This document shows positions 47,006 through 55,365 of a DNA stretch of 64,000 nt, in pieces. Below the pieces are notes generated by a model. It ran no database searches and was not told where the DNA came from. It saw only the letters and a list, made by a program, of their open reading frames with translations. Position numbers and translations under genes: made by a program. The stretch is from assembly GCA_021234155.1 (NCBI GenBank), contig JAJEKV010000005.1:12472787-12536786 (forward strand), in the 5' to 3' direction. The stretch's first letter is position 1, and each line of letters starts with the position of its first letter. The DNA is from Isoetes taiwanensis. Taxonomy: Eukaryota; Streptophyta; Lycopodiopsida; Isoetales; Isoetaceae.

Positions 47006-47835
47006 CTTTCTGACGTGTTGAGCATGCTCTTCAATGGATTTCTTCAGACACCGAATGTGGGTCGAAGAATACTATCACAAAGGTGTCCAAGTATTCTTCG
47101 AAGATGTCGCTCATGAGTCTCATGAACGTGGCGGGGCATTGATAGCCCAAATGGCATTACGGTGAACTCGTAATGCCCGTGATCGGGTTCCCGAAAAGCC
47201 GTTTTGTGGATGTCCTCTTCCTTTATTCTGATTTGGTGATAACCTGATCTTAGGTCGATCTTGGAGAAGACCTTTGCCCCTTGGAGCTGATCCATCAAGT
47301 CATCTGATCTGGGAAGTGCGTACTTGTTCTTGATGGTGTGCTTGTTCAATTGTCGGTAGTCTATGCACATCCTCAAGCTTCCCTCCTTCTTCTTGACAAA
47401 GAGGATGGGTGCCCCAAATGGTGAGACACTGGGCCTGATGAAGCCTAAATCGAGCAATTCTTGTAGCTACTTCTTTAGCTCCGTGAGTTCATGTGTGGTC
47501 ATTCTATATGGGGCCTTGCTCGTCGGCTTGGTCCCTGGTTCGAGTGCTATCTCACACTCTACTCCCCTGTAAGGAGGGAGCTTCTCGATCTCATCTGGAA
47601 AGAGATCGTGGAACTCCGTAATCAAGTTGGGGATTGGCTTGGGCAACTTGCTGAGCACCTTGTCTTCTTTGCTTCCTTCCGACTCAGGTTCCTCAATCTC
47701 GAGTTTGAAGATGTATGCTACCTTCTCGCTCTTTATAGATTTGAGCAGCTTCTTAACGGAGATACATTGCATGATGGGGGTAACTTCTTTACCTGTGATC
47801 TCAATGGCTTTGCCGTCAGGCGTTGGGAAGGTCAC
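47006..47835 (-). pseudogene. Reverse transcriptase, catalytic domain (broken)
   Basis: 47835-47467 runs from the protease-RT linker to MTTHELTELKK, stopped by TAG where Gln is expected; 47457-47044 then reads [32 protein letters not shown] and [15 protein letters not shown] with the first catalytic Asp. A small indel after TVMPFGLS shifts the frame. The active-site loop near 47060 reads VFFDP instead of VFFDD, followed by disrupted sequence, so the second catalytic Asp is gone. This RT could not work as it stands. Confidence 0.9.
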
Positions 47836-47914
47836 CTTCCGCTTTCCACAATCAATGATGGCCCCTGCTGGTCCAACTCCATTCCAACGATCAAGTCGTA
47901 TTTGCCAATGCCCA

Positions 47915-49492
47915 TTACTTCTGCCCCCATCTGGATATTAATCCCTGGCAATCAATGTCGAAGTTGATTTTCTTCCCAGCTGTATGTCTTACTGCCCCGC
48001 TTGCCAAGATTACGGGCCTTGGTTTGGATTTTAGGGGTTTTAATTTCAACATTTCAACCATCCTCGGGGATGCGAAGTTATGGCTACTTCCAGAGTCTAT
48101 CAAGACTATGAAGGACTTGGCCTTTGCCTTCCCTACTGTGGTGATTACCTTATACTGGGTCTCTGCCTGTTCTGTATCTATAGCGAAGAAGATGTGGCAC
48201 TCACCCTGAATGTAATCGCGTGCCTCCTCGCCGTCCTCGTCTGATGGAGTGTCCCATCCGCCCAACTCTGCTAGCGCTGAGCTCATGACAAATGGGCAGT
48301 TCTCTGTTCGGTGGCCCGGCTGGAAACATCTAAAGCAGAGCTGCTTCTCCATGCATTCCTGCCTTTTCTCCTTGGGCAACGCCTGTAGGAAGGACCGTAC
48401 TGCTTTCGAGTAATTGGACCCTTCCTGTTTGTCCTTGAAGGACACCTGCTTTCTTTCCTGTTGTTTCCCCTGGTTGCTATTGTATGGGGACTTTCCTGGA
48501 CTTGGGCTGGCTGCCCTAGGACTGTAGCTCCCTGTTGCTTTCCCTCTATCCTGATAGTAAGGCTGCCTCTGTGCGCTGTTTTGCGGCTCCGATCCTTGCA
48601 AACTAATTGTCTTGGACTCCGCTTCAGACACTGTTTTGGGGTCTATTGCCCTTACGAATTTCCTGAGTTCCTCGTTCAGCCCTTCTATGTAGCTTTCTAC
48701 TGCGTGTTTCTCGCTCAGCTTTGGCACATATAGCCTTAGTCTCATAAACTCTTCGGTGTACTTCTGCACCGTCTTGTACCCCTGCTGCAATCTGTAAAAC
48801 TGCTGCATCATGTTCGACTTGTGTTCCCGAGGAACATAGTGTTTCTTGAAAGCTTTTGAGAACTTCTTAAAGCGGCATGCATCTCTGCTCAAACCATGGG
48901 CCTTGGCATAGCCCTTCCACCATATGCGTGCGGCTCCTTTCAGGTTGGCTGTCGCCACCCTGCCTTTGTCTTTGTCCTTCATGCCATAGGCATTGCCGTA
49001 CTCGCTCATTTCGTCCAGCCATGCCTCCGCCTCTAAGCCGGATCTGTTCTTGCCCGAGAACTGTTCGAGTTTCCGGGCTTTCCACACATTGCCCAGTGCT
49101 GAGTCCACCTTCTTCTGGTAATCCAGGGCCTTAGTGTCCTTCTGCCTGCCGTCTCTACGGTCCGGCGCCTGCTCGGCCTCTTTTTCGGACTCAGAGTCCG
49201 AGGTTGAGCTTGATTCGGAGGTCTCTGTGCTAGGGGACCTCCTTCTCTTACTCCTTCTCTTGTCTTTCCCCGACTTTCGGGGTGTCGTTTGTGGCCCGGA
49301 TGATGCTTGGGCTGCTAGTAGGGCCTTTATCTGGTCCAGGTTTGTTCGCATCTGCAACAACTCTTCTTCTGGTGTCATGGGGCCATATCCCTCGAAGAGG
49401 TTCCTTTGAAGGGGTTGCCTGTCAGGAGTTTCTTCATCTCTGTTGGGCCTCCTGTTTTGCTCGACTGTTCGTTGTTCCCTTTCTGCATACAC
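47915..49492 (-). CDS. gag-pro: Gag and protease
   Basis: A 525-codon frame opening at GTG with open codons before it, so the true 5' end may be spliced or lie upstream. Residues about 60-120 are a basic then Ser/Glu-rich tail; about 140-260 is the capsid region (LEQFSGKNRSGLEAEAWLDEM, YTEEFMRLRLYVP). Near residue 390 is a CCHC zinc knuckle CFRCFQPGHRTENC. The protease follows with the aspartic motif VLIDSGSSHNF. The frame ends soon after HTAGKKINFD, and protease continues in another frame into RT, so a 1-base shift or programmed shift lies at about 47915. Confidence 0.88.
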   Translation of the reverse strand: MYAEREQRTVEQNRRPNRDEETPDRQPLQRNLFEGYGPMTPEEELLQMRTNLDQIKALLAAQASSGPQTTPRKSGKDKRRSKRRRSPSTETSESSSTSDSESEKEAEQAPDRRDGRQKDTKALDYQKKVDSALGNVWKARKLEQFSGKNRSGLEAEAWLDEMSEYGNAYGMKDKDKGRVATANLKGAARIWWKGYAKAHGLSRDACRFKKFSKAFKKHYVPREHKSNMMQQFYRLQQGYKTVQKYTEEFMRLRLYVPKLSEKHAVESYIEGLNEELRKFVRAIDPKTVSEAESKTISLQGSEPQNSAQRQPYYQDRGKATGSYSPRAASPSPGKSPYNSNQGKQQERKQVSFKDKQEGSNYSKAVRSFLQALPKEKRQECMEKQLCFRCFQPGHRTENCPFVMSSALAELGGWDTPSDEDGEEARDYIQGECHIFFAIDTEQAETQYKVITTVGKAKAKSFIVLIDSGSSHNFASPRMVEMLKLKPLKSKPRPVILASGAVRHTAGKKINFDIDCQGLISRWGQK

Positions 49493-49662
49493 AATTGGTC
49501 ATGGTTGTACGGTTAGTTTTGTTTGTTCTGTTGCATTATATGTGTTGTTGGTATAGTTGCGGAACAAAATATATCAACAAAACATTTAAAAATGCAAAAG
49601 AAGTTATATTTATATTATATAATATGTTTACTACAAAAGACTACCGGTATCAAGATTCCTAA

Positions 49663-51300
49663 CTATTCTTGATAACGCCGGTAGGATGGATTATCCTCTA
49701 GGAACTTCTTCACTTGGGCTGTTCCCACTGAATGACCCAAGTTCCTAAGGACGTTGACTGAAGATCCACCCTGCAAAGCTCTCGCCAAATCTTCTACTTT
49801 GCGCTCCGAGGTATAGGCGGCGGTCACTGCTAGCCTTCCCTGCCGCCTGTAAGGTATGGCGAAATCAAAAACATCGAGTGCTACCGCTCTCTTCACCAGG
49901 ATGGCATACTCGGTGTTGAGGGGTAGCCGAGCATGCCGGCCAAAGCCTGAGAGCGCAATTAACATCGACACTCCTTCCTCGCCCCTGGGGGTGAATTTGC
50001 GGTGAATTACCGCTATTCTTCCGTCCATCAGCAGGGGAAGGTAATATCGCAACGACCTGTCGTTGCGAGACGGGTCCTCGCCTGCTCGGCCTCCAGCTCT
50101 GTGTCTGCCCGCATAGTCATCAACCTCCACCGTGGTAAGCTCCCTGTAGTCTCTGAATGTTGCTGAAGCCCTCCGGAGGTCGAACTCGCCTCTCCTCTCT
50201 CGGGGAGGTGTTGCCGACGAGCTTGCCGTTAAAATGTTGGAGGTCGCGTGGCGGATTCCCATCTGTTCCTGTAGAGCAAGGAACTCCTCTTCCGTCGGTA
50301 ATTCCCGATCCTCCATAATCTGCCTGATGTTGCTGTAGGCTTGGATATCGGAGGTCGACTCTCCCCTGTAAGTGTCGGCTTCCCTTACTTGGAGTGGGAA
50401 GTCAGAGGTTCCTCGGACGATGAAGTCGTCCAGATCCGTTCTCCGGAGTTGGTGCAGCAATTCGTCCGGTCGATACTCTCTTTCCCTGCACTCCGGGAGG
50501 TTTTGGATGTCGCTCAAGAGCAAATACTCTTCGCCCTCGAGGATGATGGGGGCTAGGCTTGTGATACCTAGCCCAAGGGGTGGCACGATCCTAAGAGTTT
50601 GCCGGCTTCTTTCGAAGTCTTGCCACTCTTGTTCTGCTTGTCGCCGCTCTTCCGCTGGGTCGAGCTCGACGTAGTCTTCCTCCTCTTCTTCTGACTCCTC
50701 TTGTTCTTTTCCTTCCTGCTCCTGTTCGTACTGCGTAAGGAGCCGTTGTTCTGCTGCTGTGGCTAATGGGTCCACGTCCATGGGGGGAATGGAGGTCTCT
50801 CCCATGGGGTTCTCGGCACGATGGGTAAGGTAAATAGCTAAAGCAGTGTTGAAAGAGAAGTACTTGGTCCTGTTGACAGTCAGGACCATTGGCTCAGGTG
50901 TGCGCTGGACCTTGTTTGTGAGATACTTGGCAATGTTTGGAACATCGCCTAAAGCTGCTTGAAGGGATTGCCTAGGAACAAAGTAGCCTATGCAAGGTGG
51001 AAGCTGCACTAGTGATGGCTCTACCCTAGCTTGGAACTCAGACAGGACTCTGCTGTAAGCTGGGGTTGCGTGCAAAGTTGCTTGGACATCTACCTCCTTC
51101 CGGAAGACATGGAAAATTTCATCGACGTCGGCCTCGGCAGCATGAGCGCTGGCGCTGTACCATCTGCGGAAATCAGAAGGTTGCCATGAGTTTAATGCGG
51201 AAGAGAGTAGCAAACGGTTGCAAGAGCGCCTCAGGGAGTTGGAAAATCGGCTAAGAGGGCAGGAGCGAGCTTGTAGGGTGCTACGTGTGAAATGAGGGAC
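49663..51300 (-). CDS. Unknown accessory ORF of the chromovirus (at least 516 aa)
   Basis: A long uninterrupted frame between the histone-like gene and gag, same direction. The first listed codon is TTG at 51213, but codons stay open to about 51300 with no ATG, so translation may start by splicing or from a non-AUG codon. The protein has a helical N-terminal third, an acidic middle (QEESEEEEEDYVELDPAEERRQ at about residues 180-205), and a basic-acidic mixed C-terminal domain (TFRDYRELTTVEVDDY, then RSLRYYLPLLMDGRIAVIHRKF and RQGRLAVTAAYTSERKVEDL). No known family recognised. Having no internal stop while pol is broken, it may be under constraint or simply lucky. Confidence 0.75.
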   Translation of the reverse strand, partial: VPHFTRSTLQARSCPLSRFSNSLRRSCNRLLLSSALNSWQPSDFRRWYSASAHAAEADVDEIFHVFRKEVDVQATLHATPAYSRVLSEFQARVEPSLVQLPPCIGYFVPRQSLQAALGDVPNIAKYLTNKVQRTPEPMVLTVNRTKYFSFNTALAIYLTHRAENPMGETSIPPMDVDPLATAAEQRLLTQYEQEQEGKEQEESEEEEEDYVELDPAEERRQAEQEWQDFERSRQTLRIVPPLGLGITSLAPIILEGEEYLLLSDIQNLPECREREYRPDELLHQLRRTDLDDFIVRGTSDFPLQVREADTYRGESTSDIQAYSNIRQIMEDRELPTEEEFLALQEQMGIRHATSNILTASSSATPPRERRGEFDLRRASATFRDYRELTTVEVDDYAGRHRAGGRAGEDPSRNDRSLRYYLPLLMDGRIAVIHRKFTPRGEEGVSMLIALSGFGRHARLPLNTEYAILVKRAVALDVFDFAIPYRRQGRLAVTAAYTSERKVEDLARALQGGSSVNVLRNLGHSVGTAQVKKFLEDNPSYRRYQE

Positions 51301-51499
51301 CTATTTATAGAAAAGAGGAAAACCCTAATTTTTGAGTGACTTGGAAAATTCTTGGGGTTGGGCAATTCTAGCCTATACTGAGGTCAAAATGGGAATTTGA
51401 AAGCTAATTCAAGGGTTTGAGCATGGCTGGATTACCTAAAGATGCTATACAACAGGTTGAAAATCATTTGGGCAAGTTCTGGTGAAGAAATGGTAGGAG

Positions 51500-51566
51500 G
51501 TCTCACAGCTTGCGCCTTGCTCAAAAACTAAAGTTTAGTTTCTTGACCAGGCGCGACCTGTGAGAC
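51500..51566. repeat. Hairpin repeat 1
   Basis: 67 bp imperfect palindrome: outer arms GTCTCACAGCT and AGCTGTGAGAC-like, inner arms GCGCC/GGCGC, and a centre AAACTAAAGTTTAGTTT that is itself near-palindromic. One of four copies in the element. Confidence 0.9.
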
Positions 51567-51699
51567 ATCAGTCCCATTTTGATCAAAACGTGTCCATTTT
51601 AGATAATTTAAGGGTGTAAGGATGGCGGGTTCATCAAATCAGGTGGAATTGACCCCTTATTTGGTCAATTTGGAGCTGTTTTGGGCAAGTTTGGGCAAG

Positions 51700-51766
51700 G
51701 TCTCATAGCTTGCGCCTCGCTCAAAAACTAAAGTTTAGTTTCTTGACCAGGCGCGAGCTGTGAGAC
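51700..51766. repeat. Hairpin repeat 2
   Basis: Same 67 bp palindrome as 51500-51566; left arm has one change (CTCATAGCT). Confidence 0.9.
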
Positions 51767-51913
51767 ATCACGCCTTTCGGTCTGCAAATGTCCTATTTCA
51801 CTAAAATAAAGACTAAAACCTGCTAACTTATCCTAATTAAGCAAGTTCAGACAATTAAAGTACCCAAAATTGTTTTATATTATAAAATTTTTTTTTGGTT
51901 ATCTACAAAATTT

Positions 51914-53229
51914 TTAAGGGCGTTCTCCCTTAATGCGTCTAGCAAGATACATGTCTTGCCTCATAAGGGTTACCCGTTTGGCATGAACAGTGCAAGATGT
52001 TGAGTCTTCAAAATGTTGCACTATAAACTGCTCAGCCGCTTCTTGCAGTGCCAGCAGCATTTCATCGGTGACCCTAAAGTCGGTCCTGAAATCCTGCATT
52101 ACTTCTCTAACTAGCCGAGCAAAGGGGGCGCGGGGGATCAGGAAGCCGTAGCTGCGCTGGAAGTGCCGAATTTCCCGTAGTGCTCTTTGCTCGAGCTGCT
52201 TCCTGGTGAGCTTCTTCTGGGGGCAGGCTTTTTCGGGACCTTGGGCTTTGGTGGTGGGGGTCTTAGGGTCTGCTGCTTGGTTGGGTGACCCCCTTCGATA
52301 GTCTTGACCCTGTTCTCCTGGTAGTAGGAGTTGTATGCCTCCCACTCCTTCATATAGGCCTCGTGCTCCCGCATCTTTCGCTCGTAGATTTTGATGGGGT
52401 TGGTGACATAAGACTCTCGGGCAGGCCGGGGTTGCTTTTTCCTGTCCCATTTCGGGTAAGGAGGGGGCTTCTTCACTGTGTCCTGCTGCTCCTCCTCGGG
52501 CGCTACCTGCTCGGTTACCTCCTTCTCAACAGTCGGGGGTTTGGAAGAACTTGCCCCTCCTGTGTTGGGGTTAGGTTCTTCGTCAGAATCCTCTGAGGAG
52601 GCCGGGGGCTGATCGGGTGGCCGTTCGGTGATGGTGATCTTGGGGTTGGGCTTTTTCACCATGGGGACTTCCTTGAGCTTCCTGGGGCTCCCCACCCATT
52701 TCCCTTTCTTCTTCTTGAGCTCCTCGGCCGCTTTCCGCTCCTCTTCTTCCCTCTTCCTCTTCTTTTGTTCCTTTCTCTTTTCTCGGCGTTCATACTTTCT
52801 GATAAATGCAGCGAGGTCTGCTTCCTCCGCCGGCTCAAGTCTCGGCTCGCTCTGCTCTTGCTGCTCCTCCGCCTCTTTTTCTCGAATCCAGGCTTCAACT
52901 TGTTCCTCAATGGTCGGCTCTGGAGTCGGCATCCTCTGCTCCTCTCGGGCCTTGGTTCTCCTCTCCCGGCTTGCTGCTTCCTCTTCCTCTTCTTCTTCAA
53001 TCAACTCTGTCCCGGCATCCGAGTGCTGGCTTACCTCCTCGTTCTGTGGTGCTCTCTACTGGGATCCTTCACTATTGCGCTCATTTGAGGGTTCTCCCTC
53101 ACTCGAAGAAGATTGACCGTTGAGGTTAAGAAGGCGCTCCTCAAGCATGCGCCGAATCGTGTTGGAATCAAGAGCGCTGGCCGATTCGCCTGGGCGGGCC
53201 TTCCTCGCAGTCTGCTTGGTCCGTGCCAT
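51914..53229 (-). CDS. Histone H3-like protein with very long N-terminal tail, retrotransposon-encoded
   Basis: Start ATG at 53229 has a strong plant context (AAACATGGC). The protein begins ARTKQTARK, identical to H3 residues 1-9 including Lys4 and Lys9, then diverges (ARPGESASALD). A Ser/Glu region follows, one in-frame TAG (53058-53056, probably a former CAG), then a long acidic/Lys-rich and Pro-rich linker (53055 to about 52225). After a 1-base shift at the C5 run 52219-52223 comes LTRKQLEQ and the histone fold from 52183: ALREIRHFQ, PFARLVREV, LLALQEAAEQF, HFEDS, HAKRVTLM, LARRIKGERP-stop. The fold is 89 residues, the same as H3 47-135 with no gap; about 50 of 89 positions match canonical H3 recalled from memory. 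Loop 1 is canonical H3 length, not the longer CENH3 form, although RHFQ, LALQEAAE and RVTLMR are CENH3-like choices. Total about 438 residues if the two defects are ignored. It lies inside the chromovirus between PBS and gag, same strand. Expected to enter nucleosomes or bind H3 readers, which is inference. Confidence 0.85.
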
Positions 53230-53441
53230 GTTTGACGGATCGTCAATCGGATATCTGGCGCCAAAGATCGCCTTAGGGAGCGAGAGCTGGTTTCTAAGGC
53301 GGGAACATTCAAATGAGGGGGGTCTACTTCTATTTATAGCTTGGCAAATTTTTAGGTCAAAATTCAAGTTCCTCTATTTAACATGCTAAGGCACCTATTT
53401 GATTAAAACTTACACTTATTTCAGACTTTTCCTACTTATTG

Positions 53442-53508
53442 GTCTCACAGCTAGCGCCTCGCTCAAAAACTAAAGTTTAGTTTTTAGACCAGGCGCGAGC
53501 TGTGAGAT
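53442..53508. repeat. Hairpin repeat 3
   Basis: Copy of the 67 bp palindrome; right arm ends GTGAGATC rather than GTGAGAC. Confidence 0.9.
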
Positions 53509-53631
53509 CTCACACATTTTTAAGTAATTTAAGTAATTTAAACATGCTATTCTAATTAATTCCTATCTTAGAACTAGCCTTACCACATTATTTTTCTCAA
53601 ATTCATCATGTTTGAGTGATCTTGGCTCGAT

Positions 53632-53698
53632 GTCTCACAGCTAGCCCCTCGCTCAAAAACTAAAGTTTAGTTCTTTGACCAGGCGCGACCTGTGAGAC
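53632..53698. repeat. Hairpin repeat 4
   Basis: Copy of the 67 bp palindrome, intact outer arms GTCTCACAGCT / GACCTGTGAGAC. Confidence 0.9.
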
Positions 53699-53888
53699 CA
53701 CCTTGCCTGGCAAGTTTTTGGCTCATTCTTTTTAGTCTTATTAAGTTCCAATTCACTTAAATGTTACTAGCTTAGCATGAACTACAAAAATGAGAAAATT
53801 TTTTCCCACTTTTCGAGGCTTGAGGATCCTATCAAGTTAGTACTACTGGGAGCATGGTCAGTGATTTGCTCTTGATCTCCAAGAACAT

Positions 53889-53900
53889 GCTCTGATACCA
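53889..53900 (-). promoter_or_regulatory. Primer-binding site, initiator-Met tRNA
   Basis: Minus strand TGGTATCAGAGC, the 12-base complement of the plant initiator-Met tRNA 3' end, one base inside the 5' LTR. It fixes the element's orientation. Confidence 0.95.
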
Positions 53901-53901
53901 T

Positions 53902-55241
53902 TGTGACGTCCCCTACTCATATACGATGCCCGCACCGTATACAAACAGGAGTTCGTCCCCCGCACCAGCTCCACACTGATACAGGGCCCTCCACATATCA
54001 CTGGGAAGAGTGATCATTTTACCCCGTCTCCCTCAGGGCCTACCTAGCTGCGGAAGCGTAAACATATACGTCAGTAACATAACATCATATATCCACCTCG
54101 AAGGGTGGCACATCAATATCTGCATAGACAAAGATCAGCACAATACAAAGGAAGTTCCTACCCAAGGCTCAGACTCCAGGGAAGGACTGACTAGCTTGGG
54201 TTTCGAGTTCGGTCGCATGGAATCATGACAATGGATTGGGCTGGCATAAGAACATGGCTTAGGTTTGTCCACTCCATCCGCCCCTCCTGTGCACACTTTG
54301 TAGAGTAGGTTGAAAAGTGTTGGGACCTGACTGTAGCCCGCCGGGTGCATAGCCAAAGGGGCTATTCCTGGGTTACATCTCCCCAGTCCCGATGGGGCAG
54401 GTAGGGATCACTCCCTCCGGAGATCTACATGCTGACCCAAGGTGACTAGAGGGCCACTTGCCCTTATTCGACTTAACCCACTGGAAGGTGAACTCCACCC
54501 ACGGGTGTCGGGCCCATGCCTTACCCACACTCGGTGGCAAGCCATTAGACCTAGTCACTCGATCCCCTGTGTAGCACTAACACACCATAGGGATCGGGTC
54601 AAGGGTCGAGAACCACGAACCTCATTCTAAGCCCGGTCGGCCCCTTCACCCACAACCAGGTGGGGCTCTTGTACACAGGCCGAATTCTAGTAATGCATTA
54701 AGAGGGACTAACTAGGAGCATCATCTACTAAGCTTTAGTCTCTACCCCCCTTCCCAATACAATGAGTTCCACAGAATTCATCCGGCCCATCACATCATCA
54801 TAGCACTAAAGAATAAGAACTAATCTATATCATACATAGAGTTAGGTTCTTTAGTTAGAGTCAATTTCGGGATCTGCTTGGCTATTAGGGGTGATTTAAT
54901 AGGCTAAACCTACTGGTTCGAAGGCTGGAATAAGGTTTAGGCTATTCAATCAACTAAATACCTGATCCCTGGTTCACTCCTCTGAATTCGAAGGCATCCA
55001 TGTCGCATTCTGCCCGAGATGCGCGGTCGGAAGGAGATCGACTAGCTGGGGCGCCTGTGCGGATCGTGGGAGTTGGAATTGACTCCTCGGTAGCCTTCGA
55101 GAGCTCGGAAGGTCTGTGGGCGAAAAAGGGGAATGTTAGGGTTTGATGCCTTATGTAGGCTATCCGTTAGGTTTAGGGTTTTCCATGACCCTTGGTCTAC
55201 CTTTAATGGGTTAAAGGTCTAAAGGTGCGCGCATTGCTAAG
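53902..55241 (-). repeat. 5' LTR, truncated (1340 bp)
   Basis: Matches 42378-43745. The outer 138 bp present in the 3' LTR (43746-43883) are missing, replaced after 55241 by unrelated sequence. Differences between the two LTRs are clustered at CAG, CTG and CCAG-like sites. Confidence 0.88.
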
Positions 55242-55365
55242 TTGTGTTGGTCGAGTGCAACTAAGCTCTAGAATGATGTTTTTTATAAAATCATGGAGCG
55301 AGAATTCAGATCTTCTGATTTTGAGAAGTTCAACTTGTACGACCAGAATAATTTATTTTTTTGTC
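55242..55365. other. Junction sequence
   Basis: Begins GTTGTGTTGGTCGAGTGCAA, resembling GTTGTGTTGATTGAGTGCAA at 42069-42088 in the LINE upstream region for about 28 bases. May be a trace of the pre-insertion locus. Open in the same frame as the methyltransferase but not clearly homologous. Confidence 0.3.

Larger units (their letters stand above)
53230..53888 (-). other. Chromovirus 5' leader
   Basis: Between PBS and histone-like ATG; contains hairpin repeats 3 and 4. The frame upstream of the ATG is open for 46 codons but lacks H3 character and is probably untranslated. Confidence 0.6.
42378..55241 (-). mobile_element. Ty3/gypsy chromovirus carrying a histone H3-like gene
   Basis: A minus-strand LTR retrotransposon of about 12.9 kb. 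Order in its own direction: 5' LTR (truncated), primer-binding site, two hairpin repeats, histone H3-like ORF, two more hairpin repeats, unknown ORF, gag-protease, RT, RNase H, integrase with chromodomain, 0.8 kb spacer, polypurine tract, 3' LTR. It is more than twice the usual length of plant chromoviruses because of the 4.4 kb between the PBS and gag. The copy is inactive: 138 bp of the 5' LTR is missing, pol has several frameshifts, and RT lacks the second catalytic Asp. It was inserted in or next to the upstream part of LINE copy C. Confidence 0.9.

Noticed and set aside
44735-48209. Plus-strand frames opposite chromovirus pol
   Set aside because: Shadows of minus-strand pol; no domain matches.
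51914-52190. Calling the histone fold CENH3
   Set aside because: Loop 1 has canonical H3 length and the C terminus ends GERP-like, not the CENH3 form; CENH3-like residues are too few to decide.
52765-53000. Histone-like linker as a separate acidic/basic protein
   Set aside because: The frame is continuous with the ARTKQTARK start apart from one TAG, so treating it as part of the same ORF is simpler.
52285-53123. Plus-strand frames opposite the histone-like gene
   Set aside because: Antisense shadows rich in Ser/Leu/Phe produced by the Glu/Lys-rich coding strand.
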